This document shows positions 1 to 12,180 of a DNA stretch of 64,000 nt, one piece after another (the first letter of the stretch is position 1; each line of letters opens with the position of its first letter). A program made the translations under genes and the position numbers. A model generated the notes under the pieces. That model ran no database searches and had not been told where the DNA came from. It worked only from the letters and a program-made list of their open reading frames with translations. This DNA comes from Aspidiotus rigidus (taxonomy: Eukaryota; Arthropoda; Insecta; Hemiptera; Diaspididae), in contig JAVHKY010000003.1 in the NCBI GenBank assembly GCA_035079385.1, forward strand, positions 12,565,501 to 12,629,500, in the 5' to 3' direction.

Positions 1-429
1 TCGATGATTGGCTCGAGGCAACCTCATATTTTATTCAAGACTGATTGATTTTCACAGTTCCGGGGCTGTAGAAAGAAATTCATGGGGGTACAGAAGGTAT
101 CAGATTATATATTATCCGCGAGTTTGTTAAAGAAGACCATTTGTTTTCTTTAGAGGGATGTAGTGACAATGTTCAGAGAATTTCTTCACTATTTATTCGG
201 TTTCTTTTTGGCTGTAATCTTTCTCTAAAGCTACGCCATTGTCTTGCAGAGTCGGAGCGTGAGGAGAATCTGCTATCAGCGGTTCCAACAACCTCAGGAT
301 AGTGATTGTGAATTTATGATTACTCCATGAATCCAGGCCCTCTGACTTGAGCATATGCACTGCGCAGAGTGGGAACTAACCGAATTCTTTATAAATGAAT
401 CCACTCTCAAAAGGCTAAATATGCCAGCC

Positions 430-870
430 TTTATTCCTTGACAAGACCCAAGCTTCTTCTTTCTATCATGTTGAATAGTTTTCTATGATCAAGAAGTTTA
501 CAGGTAAATTTTATTTATATCCTCAAGAAACTCCATAAGAAGAATTTAGGGACCTGTGAGCCAATAATGAACATAACTCAACAACACTTCACTTGGCCCG
601 AAAAGAAGAATTCGGTGTTAGAGGATTGTACTCAAACGAGTGACACGTTACAAAATAAACCACACCTCTTTTGAGTACAGCCCTTTAACATAATGTCTAA
701 CTATAAAATTGAGGAACGGGTTAACTCTATGAAGAGTTCAAGTTTGAATTTGGACACAAAAACCTCCGAAATGAGAGAACACAAGGGGAACTGATATGGA
801 TGCCTACCTCTTCGGAGAATTCGAGAAAAAAATTCGGAGACCTACAAGTATTAAGCAAATCGAAAAGAAG
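430..870 (-). mobile_element. Penelope-like element RT remnant, part 1
   Basis: By eye this follows, in the same orientation, the reverse transcriptase part of the element at 22541-22850. Shared landmarks are the CTCAAGAAACTCC region, the GGGACCTGT...CCAATAATGAA stretch and ACAAGTATTAAG near 845-856. Indels and stops are frequent, so it is non-coding. Homology stops near 870, where unrelated repeats begin, and resumes near 3485. Confidence 0.6.
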
Positions 871-1442
871 ACATTTTCTGGCAGAGCCAATAAAAAATAA
901 ATATCACGTTTCACGTCTCCTAGTTAATGAACTTGAAATCATGGGCTAGCTTGTGAATTTTTCACGTAAATTTCAGAAAGAGGCGAGAGGGTCCCAGCTG
1001 ATTACGTTATAGTTGTAGGAGGCCTTCGGGTCACGATTGATGACGGCATAAAGGAAAAGAAGGGATACAGTACGCAGACTTGTTGAAGGAACCCACAGGG
1101 CGGTAGAGCACAAAATCGCAAATTTTGGAATTAGGGGCCAGGATTCAGGGCTCTTGGAACTCGCACAGTTTCGGAATCATATCTAGAGTTTTTTTCCGGG
1201 GGAGTGAGAGGGGGGGGGGGGGGAACTCGCGGAGTTGATGTGAACTAACAAATTTTGGATTTGGGGGTTCGGACTCAGGAAACTTCAGGAAAGACACGTT
1301 TTTAACAGGGAACCTCTTTTATCGGATGTTCTTCTTGAAAAAACGTCCGCCCGGCTGGCCGGCAAAGCTCGGAGCTCGAAAATTTTCCAAGTATAGCTTG
1401 TGAGTGGAAATTTTTTGAAGTCTTCTTCCTATCTGATACTGC
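871..1442. other. Repeat-mosaic junction, no gene seen
   Basis: It contains a G-homopolymer near 1211-1222 and, near 1306-1400, a module shared with 16250-16320: a CTTTTATCGGA block, then AAAAACGTCC and GCCGGCAAA...CTCGGAG. No coding potential was recognised. Confidence 0.5.
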
Positions 1443-1612
1443 TTACGAGGCGGGGCCTGTGATGTCACAGTTTAATGACGTCATAGATCAGTTTTTTTCA
1501 AGTCCCCCTTCAGGGTTGCCAGATTTGGTCCTCTTTGATAATTTTGAAAAAAACTGTTTTTTTTTGGTCCTTTCCATTTTCCCGGGCTTTTCCCGGTCCT
1601 TTTCAATTTTTT

Positions 1613-1830
1613 CAAGAAAAACACATGTTTTTTTTCAAGAAAAACACATGTTTTTTTTCAAGAAAAACACATGTTTCTTTTTCAAGAAAAACGTGTTTTT
1701 TTCTGAAAAAAAACATTTTCTAAATCAGAAAAATTTTCCATTCCGCTCCGGAAGGGGTTCATTCCGCCCCGGAACGGGTTCAATTCCGCTCCGGAACGGG
1801 TTCACTCCGCTCCGGAGCCGGAAAATTGCG
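1613..1830. repeat. Two short tandem repeats (23-24 bp and ~30 bp units)
   Basis: Four copies of a ~23-bp unit built on CAAGAAAAACACATG start at about 1613, 1636, 1659 and 1683. They are followed, at about 1740-1825, by about three copies of a ~30-bp unit containing CCGCTCCGGAACGGGTTCA. The open frame running through both is a low-complexity F/K-rich translation and is not a gene. Confidence 0.8.
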
Positions 1831-1999
1831 TTCCATCCTTTTTATTTTTTTTTTTGGGACCACTTCACTGAAAAATCTGGTGCATTCTTACATGGCAACG
1901 CTGCCCCTTCCATCATATGCAGCTTAGGAGGCGAGACCTGTGTCGTCACAGTTTGATGACGTCATTCTTTTTTCAAGTACCCCTCCCATAATATTATTC

Positions 2000-2221
2000 A
2001 TGGTATCCACTTTTCTGGAAAATCTGGAAGTCAGGGAATTTTGTAAGACCTGGAAAAGTCAGAGAATTTTGGGAATTTTACCCAAGTGAGGGAATTTTTT
2101 GAGATACGTCAAGAAAAGTTCGAACTAAAAAGTTTTTTTTTTTTTTTTTTTTTTTTATTATGGTCTGAAAAAACCTGAAAAAGTCAGGGAATTTCATTTC
2201 AGAGAAAAAGTGGACACCCTG
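2000..2221. mobile_element. Short inverted-repeat element, CAGGGTGTCCAC-type terminus
   Basis: The right end reads AAAGTGGACACCCTG and the left end carries a degenerate match (GTATCCACTTTTCT). Inside are several GTCAGGGAATTTT-type copies and a long T run at 2131-2156. It looks like a non-autonomous TIR element related in its ends to the one at 29410-30388. Confidence 0.5.
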
Positions 2222-2660
2222 TATATAGTTTGGGTGACGGGGCTTGTGACGTCACAATCTGACGAGATCAGTTTTTTTCAAATCCCTTCCTATCATATAC
2301 AGCTTAGGAGGCGAGGCCTGTGACGTAACAATCTGATGACGTAATAGATCAGTTTTTTCCAAGTCTCCCTTCCATCATATGCAGTTCAGGAGGCAAAGCC
2401 TGTGTCGTCACAGTTTGATGACGTCATAGGTTAGCCTTGTGACATCACAATCTGATGACATGGATCAGTTTTTTTCACCTCCCATCATATATAGCTTGGG
2501 AGGTGGGCCTTGTGACGTCACAATCTGACGAAATCAGTTTTTTTCAAATCCCCTCCTATCATATACAGCTTAGGAGGTGGGGCCTGTGACGTCACAGTTT
2601 GATGACGTCATAGGTCAGCATGACGTCACAAATAAACTTTTTTTCCAAGTCCCCTCTCAT
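2222..2660. repeat. Tandem repeat with paired TGACGTCA palindromes
   Basis: About five degenerate units of roughly 80-100 bp. Each has TGTGACGTCACA, then about 8 bp later GATGACGTCATAG, then a T-rich run and a CCCCTCCTATCATATACAGCTTAGGAGG-like stretch. Related units occur at 1443-1530, 1922-1985, 3141-3310 and 16320-16720. Confidence 0.8.
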
Positions 2661-2667
2661 CATATAT

Positions 2668-3140
2668 CGGGGGGGGGGGGCAAAAAGATGTTACCAATTA
2701 AATGGGAGTTTGAACTAAATTCACTCCGGCACAAAAACGGGAAAAGTTAGATACACTCATTAAATCTACGAAAGTATCTCAATTTTATCTTCAATTTGCG
2801 GCCCTACTCAATTTTCTACAACGTTTCTGAGCTGAGATGTGCCAAAATATGATCAATTTGTCAAAATTCTCAAAAATTAAAAATTGTTCAAACTTCTATA
2901 TTTTATCCGATTTGAAAGTGAAATTTAACGCTGGTTCCGAAAAAAATACCTAAATAACCCTAAGAAGTTTGGAAGTGGGGGATTTTTCAATTTCTTATTT
3001 TGGCAATCTTGGCAAATTGGTCAATTTTTGTCCCATTTTGGTCCATAACTCGACTCAGAGAAGTCGGAGAAACTTTCGCGCGACGACAGATTTAGCGCAA
3101 ACTCCCATTTAACTGGGAACAACTTTCTACCCCACCCGGT
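2668..3140. mobile_element. 473-bp TIR element, short relative of 57518-60019
   Basis: The left end is a G run followed by CAAAAAGATGTTACCA; the right end reads TGGGAACAACTTTCTACCCCACC. Internal sub-terminal blocks (GGGAGTTTGAACTAAATTC and GACGACAGATTTAGCGCAAA) match the ends of the 2.5-kb element near the right of the window. No transposase is present, so it is non-autonomous. Confidence 0.7.
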
Positions 3141-3479
3141 ATAGCTTTGTGCCGTCATAGGTTAGCCTTGTGACGTCACAACCTGATGACGTCATAGATC
3201 AGTTTTTTCCCTTCCCTTCCTACTACATATAGCTTCAAAGTTCGGATCGTGATGTCAAAATGGGATGTCATTATAGGTCAGCCTTGTGAGGTCACAATCT
3301 ACATTTTTTTAGATACCACGTGCCCCATAAAACAGTTTTCCTGCCACCCCTCGTTCAACTCCTTTAAAGAATCGTGAGTTTTTTTTTAGGGGGAAGGGCA
3401 ACTCGCGGGAGTTGTATGAATTGGAAAGTTCTGGAATTGGGAGCTATAGGATTCAGGAGTAATGGAAAATGTGAGAAAT
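3141..3479. repeat. TGACGTCA-containing repeat units and junction to PLE remnant
   Basis: It has one or two more units of the paired-palindrome repeat (TGACGTCACAACCTGATGACGTCATAG near 3171-3197), a CCCATAAAACAG stretch shared with 16370 and 16744, and a low-complexity T run. No gene was seen. Confidence 0.6.
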
Positions 3480-3800
3480 TCCTCAAACTCTTCGTGAGGA
3501 ATGCTCGATTTAACTAGCAGATCACCTATACGTTGGATAGCAGTAGCTTTGGCGATGTTGGGAAATGAACCAACAGGGTCGACCTCGTAGGAAGAATTTA
3601 TTCCTTAAACGTATCAGCCAATGAAGTTGAATTTTCCCAAGAGTAAGAAGACTCAAATTCAACTCTGGATTTCAAACCGACGACCCAAGTAGAAGAGAGG
3701 ACGCATCGGGGTCCCTTTTTTGTGTACTTTGGACAACTCGTAAAAGAGGACGGAGGACAAGGTTGGGCTCGACCTTTCACCGGCTTTTACAACTTGTGTT
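3480..3800 (-). mobile_element. Penelope-like element RT remnant, part 2
   Basis: It matches the RT-coding minus strand at about 22860-23180. Shared blocks include the TAGCAGATCACCTATACGTTGGATAG stretch (3517-3542), CCAACAGGGTCGAC, a CGCATCGGGGTCCC block and the TGTACTTTGGACAACTCGTA block coding the G-L-P-K-H-K region. It continues part 1, so the two were one element before a 2.6-kb insertion or rearrangement. Frame and stops show it is dead. Confidence 0.65.
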
Positions 3801-4089
3801 TACTCTTTAGGGTATCCCTGTCTCTACAAATACCATTCGCTCAGCCTAGACTACAGCTAATATACGAACCAAAGAGGGAGATGAAAACGAAAGCGATGCT
3901 TGACGTATTCCAATGCGGGTTACGAGTGTCGTCTCCAACTGCTGATAGAAATCTACAATGAGCACGAACGCATGTCTATCTTGTTTAATCAATTAATACC
4001 ATCATCCTCTTTGGGATGTTTCTATCTAAATTATTATTGTAACCATGCGAAAGGCGATGTAACAACTTCACATTCCCATCACTAACCTT

Positions 4090-7000
4090 CGAATGCTTAC
4101 GATTCGATCATCTTTCAGTGAAATCATTGAAACCCCGTTTTAAATTATATGCATGCAGGAGATGAAGTCCAGGATTTTGGCATAGCTTACACCTTGCTGA
4201 AACGAATTTTTCCGCCTTCTTCGATTTTCTTATTCACAATCTGTTCTATAAGCTTTAAAATATTGTAATAGACCCTAGGAAACTCGTGCACTCGTTGAAA
4301 GAATTCACACTCTCGGTATACGTTTTCCTTCCACACAAAATGGCATTAATAACTACGTCTCGTGCGCGTATTATATTAAACTTTACGATAACCAAAAGAC
4401 TTTCGAACTAAATTGAAAAACAGCGAGGCCTCGAACAGGATTCAAGAACGAAAGGTTCACGAGGCGCAGCCAATTCAACGGTACGATTGTTTTCGTTTAT
4501 ACGTGTGAAATTTCCAGTCGACTTGCACGTAATCTGATTGAAATATCCATTTTAATGAATATATTTTCCCAAAAATTTTCATCGGTATTCATACACTTCG
4601 CCTCGCTTGCGTTAAATTTTACATTGTCTACCTCGTTTATACGCGTTAATATCGAGTGAATTTGATGGTAGACTGACGTGAGAACTTGTTCACCCTTTTT
4701 TCTTTTTCTTCTTTAGACGCATTTACAAATAGATAACGTCGCTCGAACAACATAAGGTTAAATTAAGAGAGAATTCCGAGCTGCTGACGATAAAGAAAAA
4801 GAGTAAAATGAACTTCAATAATCAGAATATCGTCGAGTACATATATGCACTACCTCGCTACCGTCTCGTCGTCGTCTGGATAGCGCCGTTGCAGGATGCG
4901 ATCGTGAGCTACTTCCGGCGAAGAAAACTTTTCGGAAAGGACCATCTCGTGAGATGTTACGCTACCTAATTCCAACCTACCCCGCCTACATTTCATTCAC
5001 CCCTCCTGTTGCGCCATATATCTGTACATAAATCACCTTGAACTTGAGTTATTAGGAATGTCTTCTACTATGTATACACGATTGTATGCGGGAACGATAA
5101 CGAGATAGTTTCCCTCCCCGACCCTCCGACCGGCTTTTCCGTTTGCACGGAATTCTTTACCTCGATTAATGCGGTACGAGTGACGGGACGATTCGCGCAT
5201 CAGATTGAATACTAATAATCGAGAACGCAGAATCATTGAGTTGTATTAAGCGCTAATTACAGCTGGATGACAGTTTACGCTCGTGTCAACCGCGTTATCG
5301 GAGCACATCGTCGTACAAAAGAAGCTCAATAAAGTAGTTCATTGTTTCGTAGAATGTTGATTCGCGTCAACACTCGAGTACGCACTCCGGTCGCGTACAC
5401 ACACGGTGGCATAATATGCACGAGTTCGTCCTCATAATATATCTGTATTTCAACTACATCCAGTCTACTAATAAGAAATACCCGCACACATACAGACAGA
5501 CAGACCATTTCTGAACTCGTGCGAACGAGAACAATTTTATATTCGCATCAATGTAACCGCAACACATTGCAAGACGAATTTCAAGACGGGGGTGAAATTT
5601 CGATGAAAGATATTTCGATCACACCAGATAGGGGGGCCACTTTAAGGAGCCAGTCGGATATTTAGATAGGAAAATCGCTCGAGCGCCGACATTTACTTTC
5701 AAATTTGCGCACGTGTCACTCGAGTGACGTCGGTCCAAAGACGCTAAAAACGTTACTTCACTAATAATGAGAGTGACATTCAAAAAACAATAGATTCGTA
5801 TCACGTCATCACATCGTGCGCCGGCGGATCGCTGCAAAAATCTAAATTCGTAGCTGTAGTAGTTATTTTTCTTATATATAGTATGCTATATTTCTGATAG
5901 ATAGATGTCTATCGTTTACTCGAAATACGAGTACCTGCGCTAATTTCACGTCTACAATTACAGAAAATTCGCTAAATAATAAGCACCCAATTATTTTATA
6001 AAGGAAAATTCTACGTAGCTTTGTTACGGTTTGACTGAACAGAGGTAACCTTGAGATAGTTGTAGCCTGTAGTGGGCGTGCGAAAAAAAAAGAAGAGAAC
6101 GTCGTTTTTTTTTTCCTTTTTCTTAAAGGCATAACGAAGGAAATTAAATACGCCGCAGAATTGGCTAATATACCAGATGCGCCTGGGATTAGATTTTTTT
6201 CTTCCTCTCCTTTCTTTATTCTTATCTAACTATACAGTCGGAGTCGAGACTGACGATGGCATCCTTGATTTGCGTATACCAATTTAACAAATTTATGGGT
6301 GAGTGACACAGATAATTGAATCAAATGGTTCGTCCGTCTTTATTATTCGTACGTATACATCCACGCATCAGTCAGCGATCTGCGCTTTGATTTAAATGAT
6401 TTCACGATGAATTACGAAGAATTTTTTCACCAGACCATACCGTCTGTGGTGCGACGTAGACGTCTGTAATTATTTGGCAGACGGAATAGATAAGGTGGCA
6501 AGTATCGTGGTACACGTAAAGGCTATTTTCTGGTAATTTGAATCACGTGTACGAACCGCAGAAGAAACGACTATGCGGATATTGGGTCGTATATTTTCCC
6601 GGTAAATATTCAACGATATAAAATGGAAGAAAAAATTAACGCAGTTCGGCGAAGATAGCTTCTCGTAGAAATCAGAGAACCCGTTTTGAGGAAATAAATT
6701 CAAGAAGTAATGATTGTACAAGTGTTACAACAAATTTTCGCATTTTAAATGCTTTCAAGATTGTGATTTTGTCACAAAAATCCGTAACGTGACCTTGGGA
6801 CTCTGAAAAATTCTATCCTCAGGGATCGGGTTACTCTTGGAAAATTGTCACGAAAATAGTCACAAAATTTGTAACGATTTCAAAATATACCGCACGCTCC
6901 GCTGCGGCCTGAAAAATATGCTCTGAAATTTGAAATCCCAAAATACACGACACATTATAATACCTTCCTTTGGATAAAAAAAGCCCTTTTTCTTCAAACT

Positions 7001-7149
7001 CTTGGTCGACTTGACTTCATCTTTGTTTTGTTCACCTCTGTGGAAACGTATGGCGAGTCCACAAAAATATTTTAAGCATTGTTTGGCAAACCCAAGTTTT
7101 CTCAAACAAACAATCTAACCTGGAAAAATTTCTATAATCTAGCTTACAC
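4090..7149. other. Unique, CpG-bearing non-repetitive stretch, no gene seen
   Basis: The sequence is AT-rich but CpG is frequent, and no tandem or interspersed repeat was recognised. Short open frames exist on both strands, but none exceeds 86 codons and none shows a recognisable domain. It is probably intronic or upstream non-coding DNA of the + strand gene and may include regulatory sequence. Confidence 0.5.
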
Positions 7150-10085
7150 AAAAACGTGACCCAACCTAGCTCAGGTTGATGACGTCATCGAATTCGGTTG
7201 AAGACATTTTCTGAGAATGCCACCCTTCTATGCAACATGACCTAACTGAACTTAGGTCGATGACGTCTGTCATCAAATTCTGACGCAGACGTTTGCTGAG
7301 AATGCCCTCCTTTAATGGAACATAACCTAACCTAATTGAGGTTGATGACGTCATCAAATTCTGACGCGGATGTTTTCTGAGAATGCCCTCCTTCTATGGA
7401 ACATTATTTAACTTGATTTAGGCTAATGACGTCATCGAAGCCGGACGCGGACGTTATCTGAGAATGCGTTTCTTTTATGCAACATAACCTAATTGACGTT
7501 GATGACGTCATCAGAGTAGGACGCAAATGTTTTCTGAGAATGCTCTCCTTCTATGCAATATAACCCAACCTAATTTATATTGATGACGTCATCAACCTCT
7601 GACGCGGACGTTTTCTGAGAATGCCCTCCTTCTATGGAACACTACTTTACTTGATTTAGGTTAATGACTTCATAGAAGCCGGACGCGGACGTTTTCTGGA
7701 AGTGTCTTTCTTTTATGCATTATAACCTAATTTACGTTGATGACTTCATCAGAGTAGGACGCGAATGTTTTTTGAGAATGCTCTCTTCAATATAACCCAA
7801 CCTAATTTATATTGATGACATCATCAAAGTCTGACGCGGACGTTTTCTGAGAATGTCTTTCTCTTATGGAACATAACCTAACCTAATTGAGGTTGATGAC
7901 GTCATCAAATTCTGACGCGGATGTTTTGTGAGAATGCATTCCTTCTCATTATTTAACTTGATTTAGGTTGATGGCGTCATCAAAGCCGTATGCGGACGTT
8001 TTCTGAGAATGGCACCCTTCTATGCATCATCCAACCAAACTTGGGTTGATGACGTCATCAAAGTCGGACGCAGACGTTTTCTGAGAATGCTCTACTTCTA
8101 TGCCACATAACCTGACCGAACTTTGGTTGATGACGCCATCAAATCCGGTTGCGGATGTTTCCCAAGAGCACCCTCTTTCTATGCAACATAATCTATAACC
8201 AAACTTAGGTTGATCATCAAAGTCTGACGCGGACGTTTTCTAAGAATGTCTTTCTTTTATGCAACATAACCTAACCTAATTTACGTTGATGACGTCATCA
8301 AAGTAGGATGCGAATGTTTTCTGAGAATGCCCTCCTTCTATGGAACATTATTTAACTTGATTTAGGCTAATGACGTCATCGAAGCCGGACGCGGACGTTA
8401 TCTGAGAATGCGTTTCTTTTATGCAACATAACCTAATTGACGTTGATGACGTCATCAGAGTAGGACGCAAATGTTTTCTGAGAATGCTCTCCTTCTATGC
8501 AATATAACCCAACCTAATTTATATTGATGACGTCATCAAAGTCTGACGCGGACGTTTTCTGAGAATTCCCTCCTTCTATGGAACACTACTTTACTTGATT
8601 TAGGTTAATGACTTCATAGAAGCCGGACGCGGATGTTTTCTGGAAGTGTCTTTCTTTTATGCATTATAACCTAATTTACGTTGATGACGTCATCAGAGTA
8701 GGACGCGAATGTTTTTTGAGAATGCTCTCTTCAATATAACCCAACCTAATTTATATTGATGACATCATCAAAGTCTGACGCGGACGTTTTCTGAGAATTT
8801 CTTTCTCTTATGGAACATAACCTAACCTAATTGAGGTTGATGACGTCATCAAATTCTGACGCGGATGTTTTGTGAGAATGCATTCCTTCTCATTATTTAA
8901 CTTGATTTAGGTTGATGGCGTCATCAAAGCCGTATGCGGACGTTTTCTGAGAATGGTCCCCTTCTATGCATCATCCAACCAAACTTGGGTTGATGACGTC
9001 ATCAAAGTCGGACGCAGACGTTTTCTGAGAATGCCCTACTTCTATGCCACATAACCTGACCGAACTTTGGTTGATGACGCCATCAAATCCGGTTGCGGAT
9101 GTTTCCCAAGAGCACCCTCTTTCTATGCAACATAATCTATAACCAAACTTAGGTTGATGACGTCATCAAAGTCTGACGCGGACGTTTTCTAAGAATGTCT
9201 TTCTTTTATGCAACATAACCTAACCTAATTTACGTTGATGACGTCATCAAAGTAGGATGCGAATGTTTTCTGAGAATGCTCTCCTTCTATGCATCATCCA
9301 ACCAAATTTGGGTTGATGACGTCATCAAAGTCGGACGCAGACGTTTTCTGAGCATGCCCTACTTCTATGCCACATAATCTGACCAAACTTTGGTTTGATG
9401 ACGTCATTAAAGCCCGATGCGGACGTTTTCTGAGAATGCCTTTCTTTTATGCAACATAACCTAATTTACATTGATGATGTCATCAGAGTAGGACGCGAAT
9501 GTTTTCTGAGAATGCTCTCTTTCTATGCAATATAACCCAACCTAATTTATATTGATGACGTCATCAAAGTCTGACGCGGATGTTTTCTGAGAATGCCCTC
9601 TTTCTATGGAACATTACCTAACTTGATTTAGGTTAATGACGTCATGGAAGCCGGACGCGGACGTTTTCTGAGAATGCCTTTCTTTTATGCAACATAAGCT
9701 AATTTACGTTGATGACGTCATCAGAGTAGGACGCGAATGTTTTCTGAGAATGCTCTTCTTCTATGCAATATAACCAAACCAAATTTATATTTATGACGTC
9801 ATCAAAGTCTGACACGGACGTTTTCGGAGAATGTCATTCTTTTAAGGAACATAACCTGACCTAATTGAGGTTGATGACGCCATCAAAGCCGGACGCAGCT
9901 GTTTTCTGAGAATGCTTTACTTCTACGCCACATAACCTGACCAATTTGGTTGATGACGTCATCAAATTTGGTTGCGGATATTTCTAAGAGTACTCTCTTC
10001 CTGTGCAACATAACCTAACCAAACTTAGGTTGATGACGTCATCAAAATCGGACGCAGACGTTTTCTGAGAATGCCCTCCTATGCA
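7150..10085. repeat. ~80-bp satellite array with TGATGACGTCATCA core and ~0.95-kb higher-order duplication
   Basis: Roughly 35 monomers of 75-85 bp (example core spacings 81, 76, 81 bp). Each has AACATAACCTAACCTAAT, GGTTGATGACGTCATCAAA, a GACGCGGACGTTTTCTGAGAATG block and CCTTCTATG. A larger unit is duplicated: the block beginning at 7381 recurs at 8325 (offset 944 bp) and stays nearly identical through about 9250; a 5-bp deletion (GGTTGATCATC near 8209-8219 against GGTTGATGACGTCATC) shifts the offset to 949 later on. The array ends at a T run and a G run near 10088-10130. No monomer keeps an open frame. Confidence 0.95.
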
Positions 10086-10129
10086 ACATTTTTTTTTTTT
10101 TTTTTTGGGGGGGGAGGGGGGGTCCCCAT

Positions 10130-10500
10130 TGAAGACGTACCTTCTGGGGCTAATTTATTTCGTGGAGAGAATTTGTATTTACTTATATAACCAGACCAAA
10201 CTTTGGTTCATGATGTCATCAAATTCGGTTGTGGATAGAAACACAGATTGGAGTACGCAGTTGGATAAATTTTGACTTTCGAGCTTTGTGTGTGAGAAAA
10301 AGAGACTTGAACAAATCTGATCATTCAGCTATAAGGGCTACACTTCGAGAGTGTAGCTCCCACACTATGAGTTATAATAATCTTCTTCTGAGTAGAAATA
10401 TCATCATCAACTACGTGTATAATACATATTATAATTAATTTGTTGTTGTTTCCAATTTGTGAAGTTTACTAACGAATGTATTTCTTTTTCTGTGTTGCAG
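10130..10500. other. Unique DNA upstream of the candidate microexon
   Basis: Residual satellite similarity (TTTGGTTCATGATGTCATCAA near 10200-10220), then unique sequence leading to a TACTAAC-like branch point and a 3' splice site at 10500. Confidence 0.5.
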
Positions 10501-10548
10501 GTAAGTTTTGGTAATCATAGTTCTTTGCCAAAGAAAAAAGGAATTGAG
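10501..10548 (+). CDS. Candidate 48-nt microexon of the large host gene
   Basis: A strong 3' splice site precedes it: a TACTAAC-like branch point near 10468, then a pyrimidine-rich run ending TTGCAG at 10500. A good donor (GAG|GTACGT) follows at 10549. The 48 nt are open in only one phase (phase 0) and read VSFGNHSSLPKKKGIE, a short basic peptide. Phase 0 at both ends would join in frame to the exon at 36672. No domain is recognised. The first bases (GTAAGT) also look like a donor, so this could instead be a recursive-splicing site (an AG|GTAAGT zero-length exon), which is common in very long arthropod introns. Both readings need transcript evidence. Confidence 0.35.
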
Positions 10549-11329
10549 GTACGTTACGTATCATTTTCTTATTATAGGGGTGTAATTCTCAAAATTGTCG
10601 ATAATCTCGAATCGTACGAAAGACAAAACTAACGCAGTAGTTGGAGGCATAAAATTTTCCAGAGATTTCAGGACAGTTGCTATTTTCTATGCTTACTGTT
10701 AAAAATAAATTACATTTTCTACTGCGCGATTGAATCTTTTCTGTCGGCGCACTCTTTGGGCTCCTTCGGCATTTCTGACTCCTGCCAAATATTTGTATGA
10801 GAAAAGAGGATTCGAGAGCAAACCCTTCCTTGTTCACTTAAATTCCTCCAATTATAACCTGGGCTAGAAATATAAGAAAATTTTTACAAGTGCGTCAAAG
10901 GAGTCAAATTTCATACAATTCGAATTGACTGCGATTTTAGATTGAAGACTTCATCGTCGAGGTACAGACTGGAAGAGGAAGAGCAAAGTACAATGAGAGC
11001 TAGCTCTGCAGTGGTGTCGATTGAGCTACCAAAAAGTTGATCTAAAATGCGTGCCTTCACTTTCAGCTTCTTCATAATTCGAACTTGACGAATGAGGTGA
11101 AATGAAGTTGTTCATGAGTCGGGTCTAGTTCGTGGCAAGAATAGTCTTGTTTATCGACGGTATACTTTTTCAGCACAACCTTATCTGAAATTTTAGATCG
11201 TCAGCACTGAGCTTGGTCATCCATTAGAGAACAGCTTCACTCAGCTTCCTGTAAGCGCTCCCGTGCTCTGCCGACCTAATTCTCTCTTCGTTTCCTCTCG
11301 AGTTTAAACTATTTAAACATCTCAAATTG
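10549..11329. other. Unique stretch, no gene seen
   Basis: No repeat family or domain was recognised. A short minus-strand frame (10589-10837, 82 codons) has no supporting feature. Confidence 0.4.
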
Positions 11330-12180
11330 AAGCTTTTTTACGCCATTTCTTACCACCCACCCCTCTATAGCTAATCTCTTCCCCAGATATTCGACTCGAT
11401 CTCGCTAATATTTTCAACTTCCAAAAGCTTAAATATGTTCCGACAACTCATCAGAATGATTATCTCTACCAAATTTCCAACCCACCAGCTCTGCTTTAAC
11501 GATGGATCTGAATTTGGACCCGAAACTGAGTACGCATACCCGATCCAAGGCTTTATAACCAATCATCGATGGAGAAATTCTGCCTCCAGTCGTACGTCGA
11601 ACTGAACGCCGTATTCTACTCACCTCTCAGCTCAAATTCCAATTGATAACTGTTTTACCTCCATCTCTTGCGGCTATGCAGGGCCTTCATCAACTCATCT
11701 CTTAACTCAACGCAATTTTGCAAACACTATCATCGACCTCAACACCAATCTCCTTCCTCCGGGGTTGGAACTACATCAATTTGCTGGAGCATGAGACAGC
11801 TGACCTTGCTGCCAAGATCCCTTCCATAAAATTTCTGATCCTGTACTTACTGTTACCGACGACCACAGCGTGACTTCTGAAGAACTCAGTATTCAAACAA
11901 ACTTGGAGCATCCCCTGGAATTCCTCTAATCGAACGACCCGTCATGAAGAAATCATTCTCACCCGCCTCAGAATCGGGTACGCTCGTCCAATCCATTGCT
12001 ATCTTTTTCTAGGTCTAATCTCTTCCCTGTCTTGCTATAACACTGCAAACATGATAATACATCTGTTCAGCATCCCCCTTCCTCCTGGCCTCTGTAAGAT
12101 TCTTCCTTAACCATCTGCGCTCCATTTACTTTCATCCTCTACTGTGGTCTCTAATCCCTTCATATTTCCCACCTCAATTT
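11330..12180 (+). mobile_element. Non-LTR retrotransposon (Jockey/R1-like) RNase H remnant
   Basis: Translated with frameshifts, it reads like the C-terminal RNase H region of a LINE. NDGSEFGPETEYA near 11497-11535 is the first RNase H block, and THEEIILTRLRIGYARPIHC near 11940-12000 matches the typical LTRLRIGHT...TH block after RNase H in Jockey and R1 clade elements. It has multiple stops and frame changes, so it is dead. The upstream RT domain is absent. Assignment rests on recognition of these blocks. Confidence 0.65.

Noticed and set aside
1459..1956. 165-codon frame rich in Phe and Lys
   Set aside because: Translation of T-rich tandem repeats with no domain.
3900..3960. CGL-containing reading as part of the missing MBD-like domain
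   Set aside because: Only three residues match by chance; the rest of the domain pattern is absent and the area adjoins a PLE remnant.
7150..10085. CRISPR-like regular repeats
   Set aside because: Units are contiguous diverged satellite monomers without unique spacers, in eukaryotic DNA.
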